Source of the DNA: Wenyingzhuangia marina
GTDB taxonomy: Bacteria > Bacteroidota > Bacteroidia > Flavobacteriales > Flavobacteriaceae
Assembly (NCBI RefSeq): GCF_900130035.1
Contig: NZ_FQXQ01000004.1
Location: 310,001-374,000, forward strand
Reading direction: 5' to 3'
Length of the DNA stretch: 64,000 bases
The notes below the pieces were generated by a model that had not been told where the DNA came from, made no database searches, and saw only the letters and a list, made by a program, of their open reading frames with translations. Position 1 is the first letter of the stretch; every line of letters starts with the position of its first letter. Position numbers and translations under genes: made by a program. Shown here piece after piece: positions 7,925-16,637 of this stretch.

Positions 7925-9127
7925 TTATTCGTTATAAACTCCAATTCCGTGCTCAGCTTTGTCTAATCCTTCAATTTCTTCTTTTTCAGAAACTCTCAAT
8001 CCGATTGTAACTTTTAAGATTTTGAAAACAATGTAAGAACAAACTATAGCCCATGTACCGTAAGCTAATACACCAGTAGCTTGAACTCCTAATAAAGCAA
8101 ATCCACCACCGTTGATTAATCCACCGTCAATAGCAAATACACCAATTAATAAAGTACCTAAAGCACCACACACACCGTGTACAGAAACAGCTCCAACTGG
8201 ATCGTCAACTTTTAATTTTTCATCAATAAATGTAATAGACATTACTACAACAACTCCAGCAATTAATCCCATAATAGTTGCAGAACCAGGAGTTACAGCA
8301 GCACAACCAGCAGTAATACATACCAATCCAGCTAAAGCACCGTTTAATGTCATAGAAATATCTGGTTGTCCGTAACGTAACCAAGTGTACATTAAGGCAG
8401 CAAATGCACCAGCAGCAGCAGCTAAGTTTGTAGTAATTAAAACAGAACCAACAGCAATTACATCTTCTTCAGATCCGAAAGCTAATTGAGAACCTCCGTT
8501 AAATCCAAACCATCCTAACCATAAGATCATTACACCTAATGCTCCTAATAATAAGTTATGTCCTGGAATTGCTTGAGAAACTCCATCTTTATATTTTCCA
8601 ATTCTAGGTCCAACCATAATTGCACCGATTAAGGCAGCCCATCCACCAACAGAGTGTACAATAGAAGATCCTGCAAAATCAACAAATCCTAAGTCAGTTA
8701 ACCATCCTTCTCCTTGCCAAGTCCAGTGACCAGCAATTGGGTAAATAATAACAGTCATAATGAAAGAGAAGATTACATAAGTAGAAAACTTAGTTCTTTC
8801 TGCTACTGCTCCAGAAACAATAGTTGCAGCTGTTGCAGCAAATACGGTTTGGAAGAATAAGTTATACATGTCAGCTCCTTCGTTGTAAAATAAGCTAGGA
8901 GTTCCAATAAATCCTCCGATAGTTTCACCATACATAACGGTATATCCAATTGCCCAGAATCCTAAAGAACCTACAATTAAGTCCATTAAGTTTTTCATAA
9001 TAATGTTTCCTGCGTTCTTAGAACGAGCAAATCCAGTTTCTACTAGGGTAAATCCAGCTTGCATAAAGAATACTAAGATTCCTGATATAATTATCCACAA
9101 AGCTCCCATAATTGCACTTGTATCCAT
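7925..9127 (-). CDS. amt: Ammonium transporter (Amt), copy 2
   Basis: The 400-aa polytopic membrane protein has the Amt pore histidines His158 (FAGSSIVHSVGG) and His317 (VGAVSVHGVCG), the FAATAATIVSGAVAER block and the C-terminal regulatory tail GLRVSEKEEIEGLDKAEHGI. It is clearly diverged from copy 1, so the two are not a recent duplication. The P-II gene 32 bp upstream (9160-9498) completes the second Amt/P-II pair, and a terminator at 7864-7901 follows. Confidence 0.95.
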   Translation of the reverse strand: MDTSAIMGALWIIISGILVFFMQAGFTLVETGFARSKNAGNIIMKNLMDLIVGSLGFWAIGYTVMYGETIGGFIGTPSLFYNEGADMYNLFFQTVFAATAATIVSGAVAERTKFSTYVIFSFIMTVIIYPIAGHWTWQGEGWLTDLGFVDFAGSSIVHSVGGWAALIGAIMVGPRIGKYKDGVSQAIPGHNLLLGALGVMILWLGWFGFNGGSQLAFGSEEDVIAVGSVLITTNLAAAAGAFAALMYTWLRYGQPDISMTLNGALAGLVCITAGCAAVTPGSATIMGLIAGVVVVMSITFIDEKLKVDDPVGAVSVHGVCGALGTLLIGVFAIDGGLINGGGFALLGVQATGVLAYGTWAIVCSYIVFKILKVTIGLRVSEKEEIEGLDKAEHGIGVYNE

Positions 9128-9159
9128 AATATAAATTTTTTAAAAGTTTTTGTTTAGTT

Positions 9160-9498
9160 TTATTTTAAAGTTTCTCCACCTTTTTCACCAGTACGGATAC
9201 GGTAAGTTTCTAATACGTCTGTTACGAATACTTTTCCATCTCCAACTTCACCAGTTGAAGCTGTTTTTAATAAGGTTTCGATAGTGATCTGTTCAAAATC
9301 ATCATTTACAATGATTGACAACTGACGTCTTTGGATGTCGTTAGTGCTAAAAGATACTCCACGGTATACTTTACCCACTTTTTCATTTCCCAATCCAGTC
9401 ACATCCCAGTAAGAAAAGAAGTTAACACCTACGTCGTGTAAAGCTTCTTTCACTTCAGAAAACTTAGATTTTCTGATGATTGCTTCGATTTTTTTCAT
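9160..9498 (-). CDS. P-II family nitrogen regulator, copy 3 (paired with Amt 2)
   Basis: The 112-aa protein has intact ATP/2-oxoglutarate loops (ASTGEVGDGKVF, RIRTGEKG). As in the other two copies the T-loop Tyr is replaced by Phe50 (VYRGVSF). It differs from copies 1 and 2 at scattered positions (GLGNEKVGK, NDIQRRQLS), which would allow Amt-specific pairing. It lies upstream of Amt 2 and downstream of the barrel gene on the same strand. Confidence 0.93.
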   Translation of the reverse strand: MKKIEAIIRKSKFSEVKEALHDVGVNFFSYWDVTGLGNEKVGKVYRGVSFSTNDIQRRQLSIIVNDDFEQITIETLLKTASTGEVGDGKVFVTDVLETYRIRTGEKGGETLK

Positions 9499-9535
9499 AA
9501 TTGAAAGTTTAATTTAGGTTGAATATATTTTTGTT

Positions 9536-9563
9536 ATCTGGCAAGACTCACATCTTGCCAGAT
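9536..9563. other. Inverted repeat between barrel gene and P-II copy 3
   Basis: An 11-bp stem (ATCTGGCAAGA / TCTTGCCAGAT) surrounds a 6-nt loop. The T-run is on the plus-strand side (9565-9571), although both neighbouring genes are on the minus strand. On their transcript it would be a strong hairpin without a U-tail, so it could be a processing or attenuation site between the two genes. Confidence 0.6.
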
Positions 9564-9588
9564 GATTTTTTTAACTCATCTAAAGAAA

Positions 9589-10578
9589 TTAGAAAGAGTA
9601 TACAGCAGCAACTGTAAGTTGAGTTAAGCTATCTTCACCAGATTCTTCTATCATCATATCATCAGAAGAATCAAATCTTAAGTCAGCTATTAAGCTTAAA
9701 TTATCTGTTAATGCAGCATTTGCAGTTAAAGTAATTGCAGTAACAGATTCATCAGCATTAGCATCTCCATTTAAAGCAAAGTATTCAGGGCGTAATCCTA
9801 GAGATAAACTTTCTGTAGCAGCATATTGTAAGTACAATGCAGCTCCTTGGTATCCTGATTTAGCATCAGCAGAAGATGAATGAGCAGCATTAATACCTAA
9901 GTAAAAAGACTCAGTTAAATCAAACCCTCCAGTATAATCTATGTATAATTGATCTGTTGCACCAAATCCATCAGCACCATAAGCACCATAAGCAATATTT
10001 AAGTATTGACCTTTGTAACCAGCTTGAAAACCTAATTGAGCAAATTCATTACCGTATCCTGTTCCAAAATTACCGTGTGGGTTTGTTACCGCTAACATGA
10101 AAGATAAATCCTCAGACGCAGCATAGTCTAATTTTGCCCCAATATGTGTAAATGGTCCTGCGTTAAATAAGTAAGACACTGTGTAGTTAAAGTTAGCTGC
10201 AGGAGAGATAACTTCGTATCCTAAGAAAGTGTTAAACTGTCCAGCTGTAACAGTTAATGCATCGTTAATCATATAGTAAGCATACATTTGATTAACAATA
10301 CCTCCGTATCCTGAAGCATCAGCAGATCTTGGTCCGTAAGCTAAATCAACAACAGCTCCAGCTTTACCAGATTCGTATGCAAAAATTGTATTAGCCATAC
10401 CTAGTCCAAACATAGTAGCTGTTCCAGGAGCATCAACTAATAAACCAGGAGCACCAGGTCCATCAACAGTGTTTACTGTTCCGTAAACATCAACAGTTCC
10501 AGATACAGATAATTTTCCTTCTTGTGCAAAAGTTAACATTCCAGTTAACATCATTGCTGATAAAATAATTTTTTTCAT
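9589..10578 (-). CDS. Outer-membrane beta-barrel protein (porin-like) upstream of the P-II/Amt genes
   Basis: The start at 10578 gives 329 aa with a clean signal peptide (MKKIILSAMMLTGMLTFAQ). An ATG at 10617 would add a 13-residue leader and overlap the promoter. The mature protein is Gly/Ala/Tyr-rich with repeated amphipathic strands (GAVVDLAYGPRSADA, YLNIAYGAYGADGFG) and ends in Phe (VAAVYSF), as outer-membrane barrels do. It resembles the OmpL-like barrel (bbp2) group. Its place at the head of the nitrogen block suggests uptake of a nitrogen-containing solute. That is inference from context. Confidence 0.7.
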   Translation of the reverse strand: MKKIILSAMMLTGMLTFAQEGKLSVSGTVDVYGTVNTVDGPGAPGLLVDAPGTATMFGLGMANTIFAYESGKAGAVVDLAYGPRSADASGYGGIVNQMYAYYMINDALTVTAGQFNTFLGYEVISPAANFNYTVSYLFNAGPFTHIGAKLDYAASEDLSFMLAVTNPHGNFGTGYGNEFAQLGFQAGYKGQYLNIAYGAYGADGFGATDQLYIDYTGGFDLTESFYLGINAAHSSSADAKSGYQGAALYLQYAATESLSLGLRPEYFALNGDANADESVTAITLTANAALTDNLSLIADLRFDSSDDMMIEESGEDSLTQLTVAAVYSF

Positions 10579-10614
10579 GATAAAGTTTTTTATGTTTTTA
10601 AGTTTTATCTGAGA

Positions 10615-10645
10615 CAAAGCTACGTATTAATACGTATGTTGCAAG
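10615..10645 (-). promoter_or_regulatory. Promoter of the barrel gene with an operator-like palindrome
   Basis: On the minus strand a TTG (10644-10642, in CTTG) is followed after 19 nt by TAGCTTTG (10622-10615), a good match to the Bacteroidota -33/-7 promoter. The spacer holds a perfect 16-bp palindrome, TACGTATTAATACGTA (10621-10636), which just touches the -7 element. That is a standard place for a repressor site. Another TACGTA lies at 10675-10680 in the same divergent region, which is shared with the MarR gene. Confidence 0.6.
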
Positions 10646-10752
10646 AAAAAAGCACCTGTTTTTTCGCAGTTTTATACGTAGGTACTGTGTTTGTTGAGTA
10701 AGTAGCTAAAAAAATAAATGAAAAAAAGCTTGTTTTGCATAATAGTTGTCTA

Positions 10753-10760
10753 TACATTTG
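10753..10760 (+). promoter_or_regulatory. Candidate -7 element TACATTTG for marR-yceI
   Basis: The element matches TAnnTTTG, 32 bp before the MarR start codon. A TTTTG occurs at 10733-10737, but the spacing of 15 nt is shorter than usual. Confidence 0.4.
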
Positions 10761-10792
10761 TTGTATGAACAATTGATAAAACTGTCAAAAAA

Positions 10793-11215
10793 ATGGAAAA
10801 CATACATAATAAAGCTGTCATAAACTTAATGTTAACAGGGAATTATGTTGTAGAACATCTTAACAGTTTTTTAAAAGTGTATGATTTAACAGTTCAGCAG
10901 TATAATATATTACGAATTTTAAGAGGTCAAGATGGTTTGCCTATTAATTTATATGAATTGCAAGACCATATGATACATAAAATGAGTAATACAACTAGAT
11001 TGGTTGAAAAGCTTAGAAAAAAAGAGTTATTAGAACGTAAGGTTTGTGAAGCTAACAGACGAAAGATTGAAATATTAATTACTGATAAAGGACTAGACTT
11101 GTTAGCAGGTATTGATCAATCTTTGATTAATTATGAAAAGAATTTGGTTCACAAACTTACTCAAGAAGAGCTTGTGAAATTATTAGAGTTATTAAAAAAA
11201 GTAGAAATTAAATAA
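10793..11215 (+). CDS. MarR family transcriptional regulator
   Basis: The 140-aa protein has the MarR winged-helix layout: an N-terminal dimerisation helix, a helix-turn-helix around LYELQDHMIHKMSNTTRLVEK, and the wing LLERKVCEANRRKIEILITDKG, whose last residues are diagnostic. MarR proteins are dimers that bind palindromic DNA, often near their own gene. The yceI gene follows after 18 bp, so the two are probably one unit. The nearest palindrome is upstream in the divergent barrel promoter (10621-10636). Whether this protein binds it is untested. Confidence 0.9.
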   Translation: MENIHNKAVINLMLTGNYVVEHLNSFLKVYDLTVQQYNILRILRGQDGLPINLYELQDHMIHKMSNTTRLVEKLRKKELLERKVCEANRRKIEILITDKGLDLLAGIDQSLINYEKNLVHKLTQEELVKLLELLKKVEIK

Positions 11216-11233
11216 ATAAAACAATTAAAAAAG

Positions 11234-11797
11234 ATGAAAACAACAAGTATTAAATCAACAGTATTAGCAGGATTTGCATTTTTAGCGTTAACAGTTTCTG
11301 CATTTGCAGGAGGAAAAGACCCAATTAAAGTAGAAAAAAGTACCATTACTTGGGTAGGTAAAAAAGTAACAGGAGAACATTCTGGAACTATTTCTTTTAA
11401 AGAAGGGGAAGTGAAATTAAAAAAAGGAGCATTAGTAGGAGGAACTTTTGTAGTAGACATGAACTCTATTAATGTAACAGATTTAGAAGGTGAGTATAAA
11501 GGAAAATTAGAAGGACACTTAAAATCTGATGATTTCTTTGGTGTAGAAAAATTTCCAGAAGCAACTTTTGTAATTACTAGTGTAAAAGGAAATGTAGTAA
11601 AAGGAGATTTAACTATTAAAGGTCATACAGAAAAAGAATCTTTTACTTTAACGACTAAAGATAACACAATTAGTGGTAATGTTGTTATTGATAGAACTAA
11701 GTTTGGAATTCGTTACGGATCTAACTCTTTCTTTGATAACTTAAAAGACAAAGCTATTAATGATGAGTTTGAGTTAACTTTAAACATCGTGTTCTAA
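11234..11797 (+). CDS. YceI family periplasmic lipid-binding-like protein
   Basis: The 187-aa protein has a signal peptide (to about residue 25, ending SAFAGG) and the YceI lipocalin-like barrel. Typical strands are STITWVGKKVTGEHSGTISF, then LEGHLKSDDFFGVEKFPEAT, and a DRTKFGIRYGS motif near the C-terminus. YceI proteins bind isoprenoid or other long-chain lipids in the periplasm and respond to stress. It is coupled to a MarR gene, an arrangement I recall from other Bacteroidota. A terminator follows at 11825. Confidence 0.92.
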   Translation: MKTTSIKSTVLAGFAFLALTVSAFAGGKDPIKVEKSTITWVGKKVTGEHSGTISFKEGEVKLKKGALVGGTFVVDMNSINVTDLEGEYKGKLEGHLKSDDFFGVEKFPEATFVITSVKGNVVKGDLTIKGHTEKESFTLTTKDNTISGNVVIDRTKFGIRYGSNSFFDNLKDKAINDEFELTLNIVF

Positions 11798-11824
11798 ATA
11801 AAGAATCACTTTAATAAAAATTTT

Positions 11825-11860
11825 AAAACCCGGTAGTGAAAGCTATCGGGTTTTATTTTT
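11825..11860 (+). terminator. Terminator after yceI
   Basis: A 12-bp stem with one G-U pair (AAAACCCGGTAG / CTATCGGGTTTT) and a 6-nt loop is followed by T-rich sequence. Confidence 0.75.
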
Positions 11861-11933
11861 AAATCGTATTTTAATATTCTTACCATATAAGACCGCTATA
11901 TTTCTTAAATTCGCAGAACAAAAAAAAGTACAC

Positions 11934-13286
11934 ATGTCTAAATTTGAATTGAAATTACCTAAAATGGGTGAAAGTGTAGCAGAAGCTACCATTACTTCTT
12001 GGTTAAAAGAAGTGGGAGATTTTATTGAGTTAGATGATTCTATTGTAGAAATAGCTACAGATAAAGTAGATTCTGATGTACCGTGTGATGTGTCAGGAGT
12101 TTTGATAGAGAAAAAGTTTGAGGTTGGGGATGTTGTTCAAATAGGACAAGTATTGGCTGTAATAGAAACAAATGCAGATGCTGCTGATGTTAGCTTATCA
12201 ACAAATAATACTACCAGTAAAGAAGAAGTGAATCTTGATGAGGCTGTAGCAGCTGTAGAGGCAGAGGTAAATGATGTCATTACTCAAGTATCTACTACTA
12301 CAAAAACAAGTATTGCAAATACAGAAGGAAATTTTTATTCTCCACTCGTAAAAAAAATAGCTAGTACGGAAGGAATCTCTCAGGCGGAATTAGATGCTTT
12401 AAAAGGTACAGGACTTGATGGAAGAGTAACCAAAGATGATATTTTGGCTTATGTTGATAAAAGAACTAAAACTGGAAATATTGTGGTTAGTTCGCCAAAA
12501 TCATCAAACGTAAAAGAAAATAAAGTTACTACAGAAAAAGTAGAGAATACTCCAGTGAGTTTAGAAGTGAACTCAGGAGATGAGTTGATTACTTTGTCTA
12601 GAATGGGAAAAATGATTTCAGATCATATGGTGCATTCTAAAAGAAAAGCATCACATGTGCAATCATTTATTGAGGTAGATGTTACCAATATTGTAAAATG
12701 GAGAGATAAAGTTAAAGATGTTTTCTTTAAAAGAGAAGGAGAAAAATTAACTTATACGCCTATTTTTATGATGGCGGTTGCACAAGCTATTAAAAAGTAT
12801 CCATTGGTAAATATTACTTTTGATGGAGTTGATAAAGTAGTAGTTAAAAAAGCCATTAATTTAGGAATGGCATCAGCATTACCTGATGGAAACTTAATTG
12901 TTCCTGTGATTAAAAATGCTCAGAATTTAAATTTGGTGGGAATGACCAAAGCAGTAAATGATTTGGCTACTCGTTCTAAAAACAATGCTTTAAAACCTGA
13001 AGATGTTAAAGGAGGAACTTACACGGTAACCAATATTGGTGGATTTGGATCTATTTTTGGAACACCAATCATTAATCAGCCTGAAAGTGCTATTTTGGCT
13101 TTGGGAGCTATTAGAAAAGTCCCTGCTGTAATAGAAACCTTGGAAGGAGATTACATTGGAATTCGTCAAAAAATGTACATTTCACATTCTTATGATCATA
13201 GAGTGATTAACGGAGCTTTGGGTGGAATGTTTATCAAAGAAATAAAAGATATTTTAGAGGCTTGGAATGTAAACCAAGAGCTTTAA
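11934..13286 (+). CDS. 2-oxoacid dehydrogenase E2 (dihydrolipoamide acyltransferase)
   Basis: The 450-aa protein has an N-terminal lipoyl domain (1-80, with lipoyl-lysine K44 in EIATDKVDSDV), an Ala/Thr/Glu-rich linker, a peripheral E1/E3-binding domain (about 136-175, SPLVKKIASTEG to GRVTKDDILAYV) and a C-terminal acyltransferase domain (about 215-446). It carries acyl groups between E1 and CoA in a branched-chain or similar 2-oxoacid dehydrogenase. The active-site motif reads DHRVING, where the family norm is DHRxxDG: His is kept and Asp is Asn. No E1 or E3 gene lies nearby. A convergent terminator follows at 13307. Confidence 0.9.
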   Translation: MSKFELKLPKMGESVAEATITSWLKEVGDFIELDDSIVEIATDKVDSDVPCDVSGVLIEKKFEVGDVVQIGQVLAVIETNADAADVSLSTNNTTSKEEVNLDEAVAAVEAEVNDVITQVSTTTKTSIANTEGNFYSPLVKKIASTEGISQAELDALKGTGLDGRVTKDDILAYVDKRTKTGNIVVSSPKSSNVKENKVTTEKVENTPVSLEVNSGDELITLSRMGKMISDHMVHSKRKASHVQSFIEVDVTNIVKWRDKVKDVFFKREGEKLTYTPIFMMAVAQAIKKYPLVNITFDGVDKVVVKKAINLGMASALPDGNLIVPVIKNAQNLNLVGMTKAVNDLATRSKNNALKPEDVKGGTYTVTNIGGFGSIFGTPIINQPESAILALGAIRKVPAVIETLEGDYIGIRQKMYISHSYDHRVINGALGGMFIKEIKDILEAWNVNQEL

Positions 13287-13306
13287 TTATATCTATTTAA
13301 TCATAC

Positions 13307-13346
13307 AATAAAAAGCCTGCCATCATTTTGATAGCAGGCTTTTTTA
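13307..13346. terminator. Bidirectional terminator between E2 and the phosphatase
   Basis: The stem AAAGCCTGC / GCAGGCTTT, with an A-rich left arm, an inner ATC/GAT pairing and a T-run, lies between two convergent genes. Confidence 0.75.
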
Positions 13347-13365
13347 TTTTGTAAATGAGCTTTTG

Positions 13366-15021
13366 CTACTCTGTTTCTTTCTCAAAAACTTCAGTTAAAA
13401 TATCATGAGAACTCATATTGGGTTCTTGAATTTGTAAAATGTTAGAAAGCGTTGGTGCTATTTGAGTAATATTTACAGGCTTTTTAACTATTTTTCCTTT
13501 ACTAATATTAGCACCATAAAATAAGATAGGAATGTGGGTGTCATAATTGTATCCACTTCCGTGAGTGGTTCCCGTTTTAATATAATGATCACTAATAACA
13601 GCAGGTTCAAATGCAATTAAAATATCTCCAGATCTTTTTTGGTTATATCCTTCTTGTAACAAGCTAATTGGAGCTTGCGTAAACTCACTTTTTTGCATAG
13701 TATGAGCAGACACTGCTCTGTATACATAGTTATAAGTTACAATTTCATTAATAATTGTATTTTCAACCACCTCTAAGTTTAAGCCTAATTTTGCTATTTC
13801 GTTATGATTTAAGAAAATTTGTTCATTTGAATAGTTTTCAATCAAATTTGTAGATTGATATTTTTCTTTAGTAAACTCATTTAACTTAACTATAAAGTCA
13901 TTAGCGGAGAAATATCCTCCAGGAATTTTGTTGTCCATTAAATAGTTTGGAATTTGTACCACAGCATGATCTGCAGTAACAAATAATACATAATTGTTTT
14001 TACCAACCTTTCTATTTAGGTAGCTGATAAAATCATCTATATCATTGTTTAAACGGATATAAGCATCTTCTGTTTCTTTAGAAGCAGCTCCGTATTTATG
14101 ACCAATGTAATCTGTACAAGAAATACTAATTGCTAAGAAATCTGAGTAATCTTTGTTTTTACCTAAGTTTTCATTTTTTACAATTTCTTTAGCAAAATCT
14201 AAAGTCATCGTGTTTCCAAAAGGAGTGGTTTTTAATAAACTATATCCTCCGTTTTTTTCTTTAAGTGTTGCTAGGTCATGAGGGAAAATAGGTTTTTCCT
14301 CCCCATGAAATACACCTTCGTAATGGTTGTGGTCTCTAATACTTTCAGAATAATCTTCAATATTTTTTTTAGTTGTCCATGGAGCCGCTAAGTATTCATC
14401 AAGTTTAACTTTGTTTGTAGTATTGTATAAATTAACCCAATTAGGTAATTCTTTAGTGTAATAAGTACTGGTTACCCAATTCCCTACTTTGCCACCATCA
14501 AACCAATAAGCAATGTCAGCAGCATGCCCTACAGGTAAAATAGAAGATCGGTCTTTAACAGCAACTCCAATGACCTTTCCTTTAAAGTTTTGAGCTAATT
14601 TTAATTGATCAGCCACAGTAGAAGCAATCAATCTTTTAGGAGATTTTTTACCTTCGTTAGTGGTGCTACCAACTGTTTCATAATTTTCATCATCTACTAC
14701 GTAAATAGATTTTTTTTCATATTTATCATACCAGTTATTTCCGATAATACCATGATTTTTAGGAGTTGTTCCTGTGTAAATGGAAGTATGTCCAACAGCA
14801 GTATAGGTAGGGATGTAGTTAAAGTGTGCATTTTCAAAAGTAGTTCCGTTCTTAATAATTTTATTAAATCCTTTAGAACCAAATTTGTCTTTAAACCTTT
14901 GTAAATAATCGTATCTCATTTGGTCTACAACAATTCCAATCACAAGTTTAGGCTTTTGGGTTGTTTGTGCGTTTCCGATAAAAATACTACTCAATATCAG
15001 TAAGGTGGTCAGTTTTTTCAT
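13366..15021 (-). CDS. pafA: PafA-like alkaline phosphatase (phosphate-irrepressible type)
   Basis: The 551-aa secreted enzyme of the alkaline phosphatase superfamily has a signal peptide (MKKLTTLLILSSIFIGNAQ). It has the residues known from Flavobacterium PafA: nucleophile Thr74 (PTYTAVGH), Asn95 (GNNW) and the Lys156-x-Arg158 pair (VAVKDRSS). Zinc ligands are recognisable in VVDQMR (Asp33), TDYIGHKYG, TADHAVV and THGSGYNYDTHIP. The spacing between these residues closely matches PafA. It should hydrolyse phosphate monoesters in the periplasm or outside the cell. It stands alone, with a terminator at its 3' side. Confidence 0.85.
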   Translation of the reverse strand: MKKLTTLLILSSIFIGNAQTTQKPKLVIGIVVDQMRYDYLQRFKDKFGSKGFNKIIKNGTTFENAHFNYIPTYTAVGHTSIYTGTTPKNHGIIGNNWYDKYEKKSIYVVDDENYETVGSTTNEGKKSPKRLIASTVADQLKLAQNFKGKVIGVAVKDRSSILPVGHAADIAYWFDGGKVGNWVTSTYYTKELPNWVNLYNTTNKVKLDEYLAAPWTTKKNIEDYSESIRDHNHYEGVFHGEEKPIFPHDLATLKEKNGGYSLLKTTPFGNTMTLDFAKEIVKNENLGKNKDYSDFLAISISCTDYIGHKYGAASKETEDAYIRLNNDIDDFISYLNRKVGKNNYVLFVTADHAVVQIPNYLMDNKIPGGYFSANDFIVKLNEFTKEKYQSTNLIENYSNEQIFLNHNEIAKLGLNLEVVENTIINEIVTYNYVYRAVSAHTMQKSEFTQAPISLLQEGYNQKRSGDILIAFEPAVISDHYIKTGTTHGSGYNYDTHIPILFYGANISKGKIVKKPVNITQIAPTLSNILQIQEPNMSSHDILTEVFEKETE

Positions 15022-15117
15022 TTAAGAATGTCTTTAATATTATATACAACATTAAAAGTAGTTATATTAGAGTAGTTGTTTGTTAAGGATTTGATATTTT
15101 AGCTTAAAATTTATTCG

Positions 15118-15858
15118 ATGAATTATATAAAGAGCATAGGAGCCTATGTAATTATGTTAAAAAGCGTTTTTAAAAAACCTCAAAAGAGGAAAATTTTTTG
15201 GGAAGCTGTTTTTAGAGAGATTGATGACCTAGGAGTTAAGTCTATAGGAATTGTGGCTTTTATCTCTTTTTTTATAGGAGGGGTAGTTGCTATACAAACC
15301 GCGTTAAACTTAGAAGATCCAATTATACCAAAAGATTTGATTGGTTTTGCAACCAAACGATCTATGATTTTAGAATTCTCATCGACCTTTGTAATGGTAA
15401 TTTTGGCAGGTAAAGTAGGTTCGTACATAACATCTAGTATAGGAACCATGCGTGTAACCGAACAAATTGATGCTTTAGAAGTGATGGGGATTAATTCCTT
15501 AAATTATTTGGTGTTGCCTAAAATTTTAGCAACCGTATTTTTTTATCCTTTTTTGGTGTTATTGGCCATGTTTTTAGGGATTTTGGGTGGATGGATTGCA
15601 GGTATTGCCACGGATTTATTTAAGCCAGGAGATTATATTGCTGGAATTCAATTAGATTTTGAACCATACTTAGTGGCTTATAGTTTGATAAAATCGGTTG
15701 TATTTGCTTTTCTAATTGCTACAATTCCTTCCTATTTTGGATATTATGTTAAAGGAGGTTCTTTGGAAGTTGGTAGGGCGAGTACCAAGGCAGTAGTTTG
15801 GACGATTGTAGTAATTATTTTCTCCAATTATTTTTTAACTCAAATGTTGTTAAGCTAA
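15118..15858 (+). CDS. mlaE: MlaE family ABC transporter permease
   Basis: The 246-aa protein has five or six transmembrane segments and the MlaE/YrbE signature (GIVAFISFFIGGVVAIQTALNL, then AGKVGSYITSSIGTMRVTEQIDALEVMGIN). These permeases move phospholipids or other lipids between the inner membrane and an MCE-domain partner. The ATPase gene follows after 4 bp. No MCE-domain gene is visible next to them, so the substrate-binding part must be elsewhere. Confidence 0.92.
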   Translation: MNYIKSIGAYVIMLKSVFKKPQKRKIFWEAVFREIDDLGVKSIGIVAFISFFIGGVVAIQTALNLEDPIIPKDLIGFATKRSMILEFSSTFVMVILAGKVGSYITSSIGTMRVTEQIDALEVMGINSLNYLVLPKILATVFFYPFLVLLAMFLGILGGWIAGIATDLFKPGDYIAGIQLDFEPYLVAYSLIKSVVFAFLIATIPSYFGYYVKGGSLEVGRASTKAVVWTIVVIIFSNYFLTQMLLS

Positions 15859-15862
15859 AGTT

Positions 15863-16624
15863 ATGTTAGAAGTAAAAGGTATATATAAAAGTTTTGGAGA
15901 AGCATCTGTTTTAAAAGGAATTGATGCAACGTTTGAACCTGGTAAAACAAGTTTAATTATTGGACAAAGTGGATCGGGAAAAACAGTGTTTTTAAAAACA
16001 TTGTTAGGTTTACATATTCCAGACAAGGGAACTATTTCTTATAACGGTCAAACAACCGAGTCTATGACTATTGAAGAAAAAAGGCAATTGAAGCAAGATT
16101 TGGGAATGGTGTTTCAAGGATCTGCTTTATTTGATTCTTTAACAGTGGAAGAAAACGTAATGTTTCCTTTAAAAATGTTTACCAATCAATCTAAATCAGA
16201 AATGTTAGATCGAGTGGATTTTGTATTAAAGAGAGTGAATTTAAAAGATTCTAATCATAAATTTCCTGCAGAGCTTTCTGGAGGGATGCAGAAACGTGTT
16301 GCTATTGCTCGAGCCATTGTAACGAATCCTAGATATTTATTTTGTGATGAACCAAACTCAGGTTTAGATCCAAGAACCTCTATCGTAATAGATAATTTAA
16401 TTCAAGAAATTACAGATGAATATCAAATAACAACGGTTATAAATACCCATGATATGAACTCTGTGATGGAAATTGGAGAAAAAATTATTTTTTTAAAAGA
16501 TGGATTAAAAGAGTGGGAAGGGACTAGCAATGATATATTCAAAACTGATAATGAAGCAGTTGTGAGTTTTGTGTATAGTTCTAATTTATTCAAGAAAGTA
16601 CGTAAGGTATATTTAGAAGAATAA
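15863..16624 (+). CDS. mlaF: MlaF-type ABC transporter ATP-binding protein
   Basis: The 253-aa protein has Walker A GQSGSGKT (34-41), the signature LSGGMQKRVAIARA, Walker B YLFCDEP and the switch histidine in NTHDMNSV. The methionine in SGGMQKR is common in Mla-type ATPases. It forms the lipid transporter with the permease encoded 4 bp upstream. A tRNA promoter begins immediately after the stop codon. Confidence 0.92.
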   Translation: MLEVKGIYKSFGEASVLKGIDATFEPGKTSLIIGQSGSGKTVFLKTLLGLHIPDKGTISYNGQTTESMTIEEKRQLKQDLGMVFQGSALFDSLTVEENVMFPLKMFTNQSKSEMLDRVDFVLKRVNLKDSNHKFPAELSGGMQKRVAIARAIVTNPRYLFCDEPNSGLDPRTSIVIDNLIQEITDEYQITTVINTHDMNSVMEIGEKIIFLKDGLKEWEGTSNDIFKTDNEAVVSFVYSSNLFKKVRKVYLEE

Positions 16625-16637
16625 AATTTTATTTTTC

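Noticed and set aside
5786-9127. Repeated Amt/P-II genes as a recent tandem amplification
   Set aside because: The two Amt proteins are clearly diverged and the three P-II copies differ throughout, so duplication is old.
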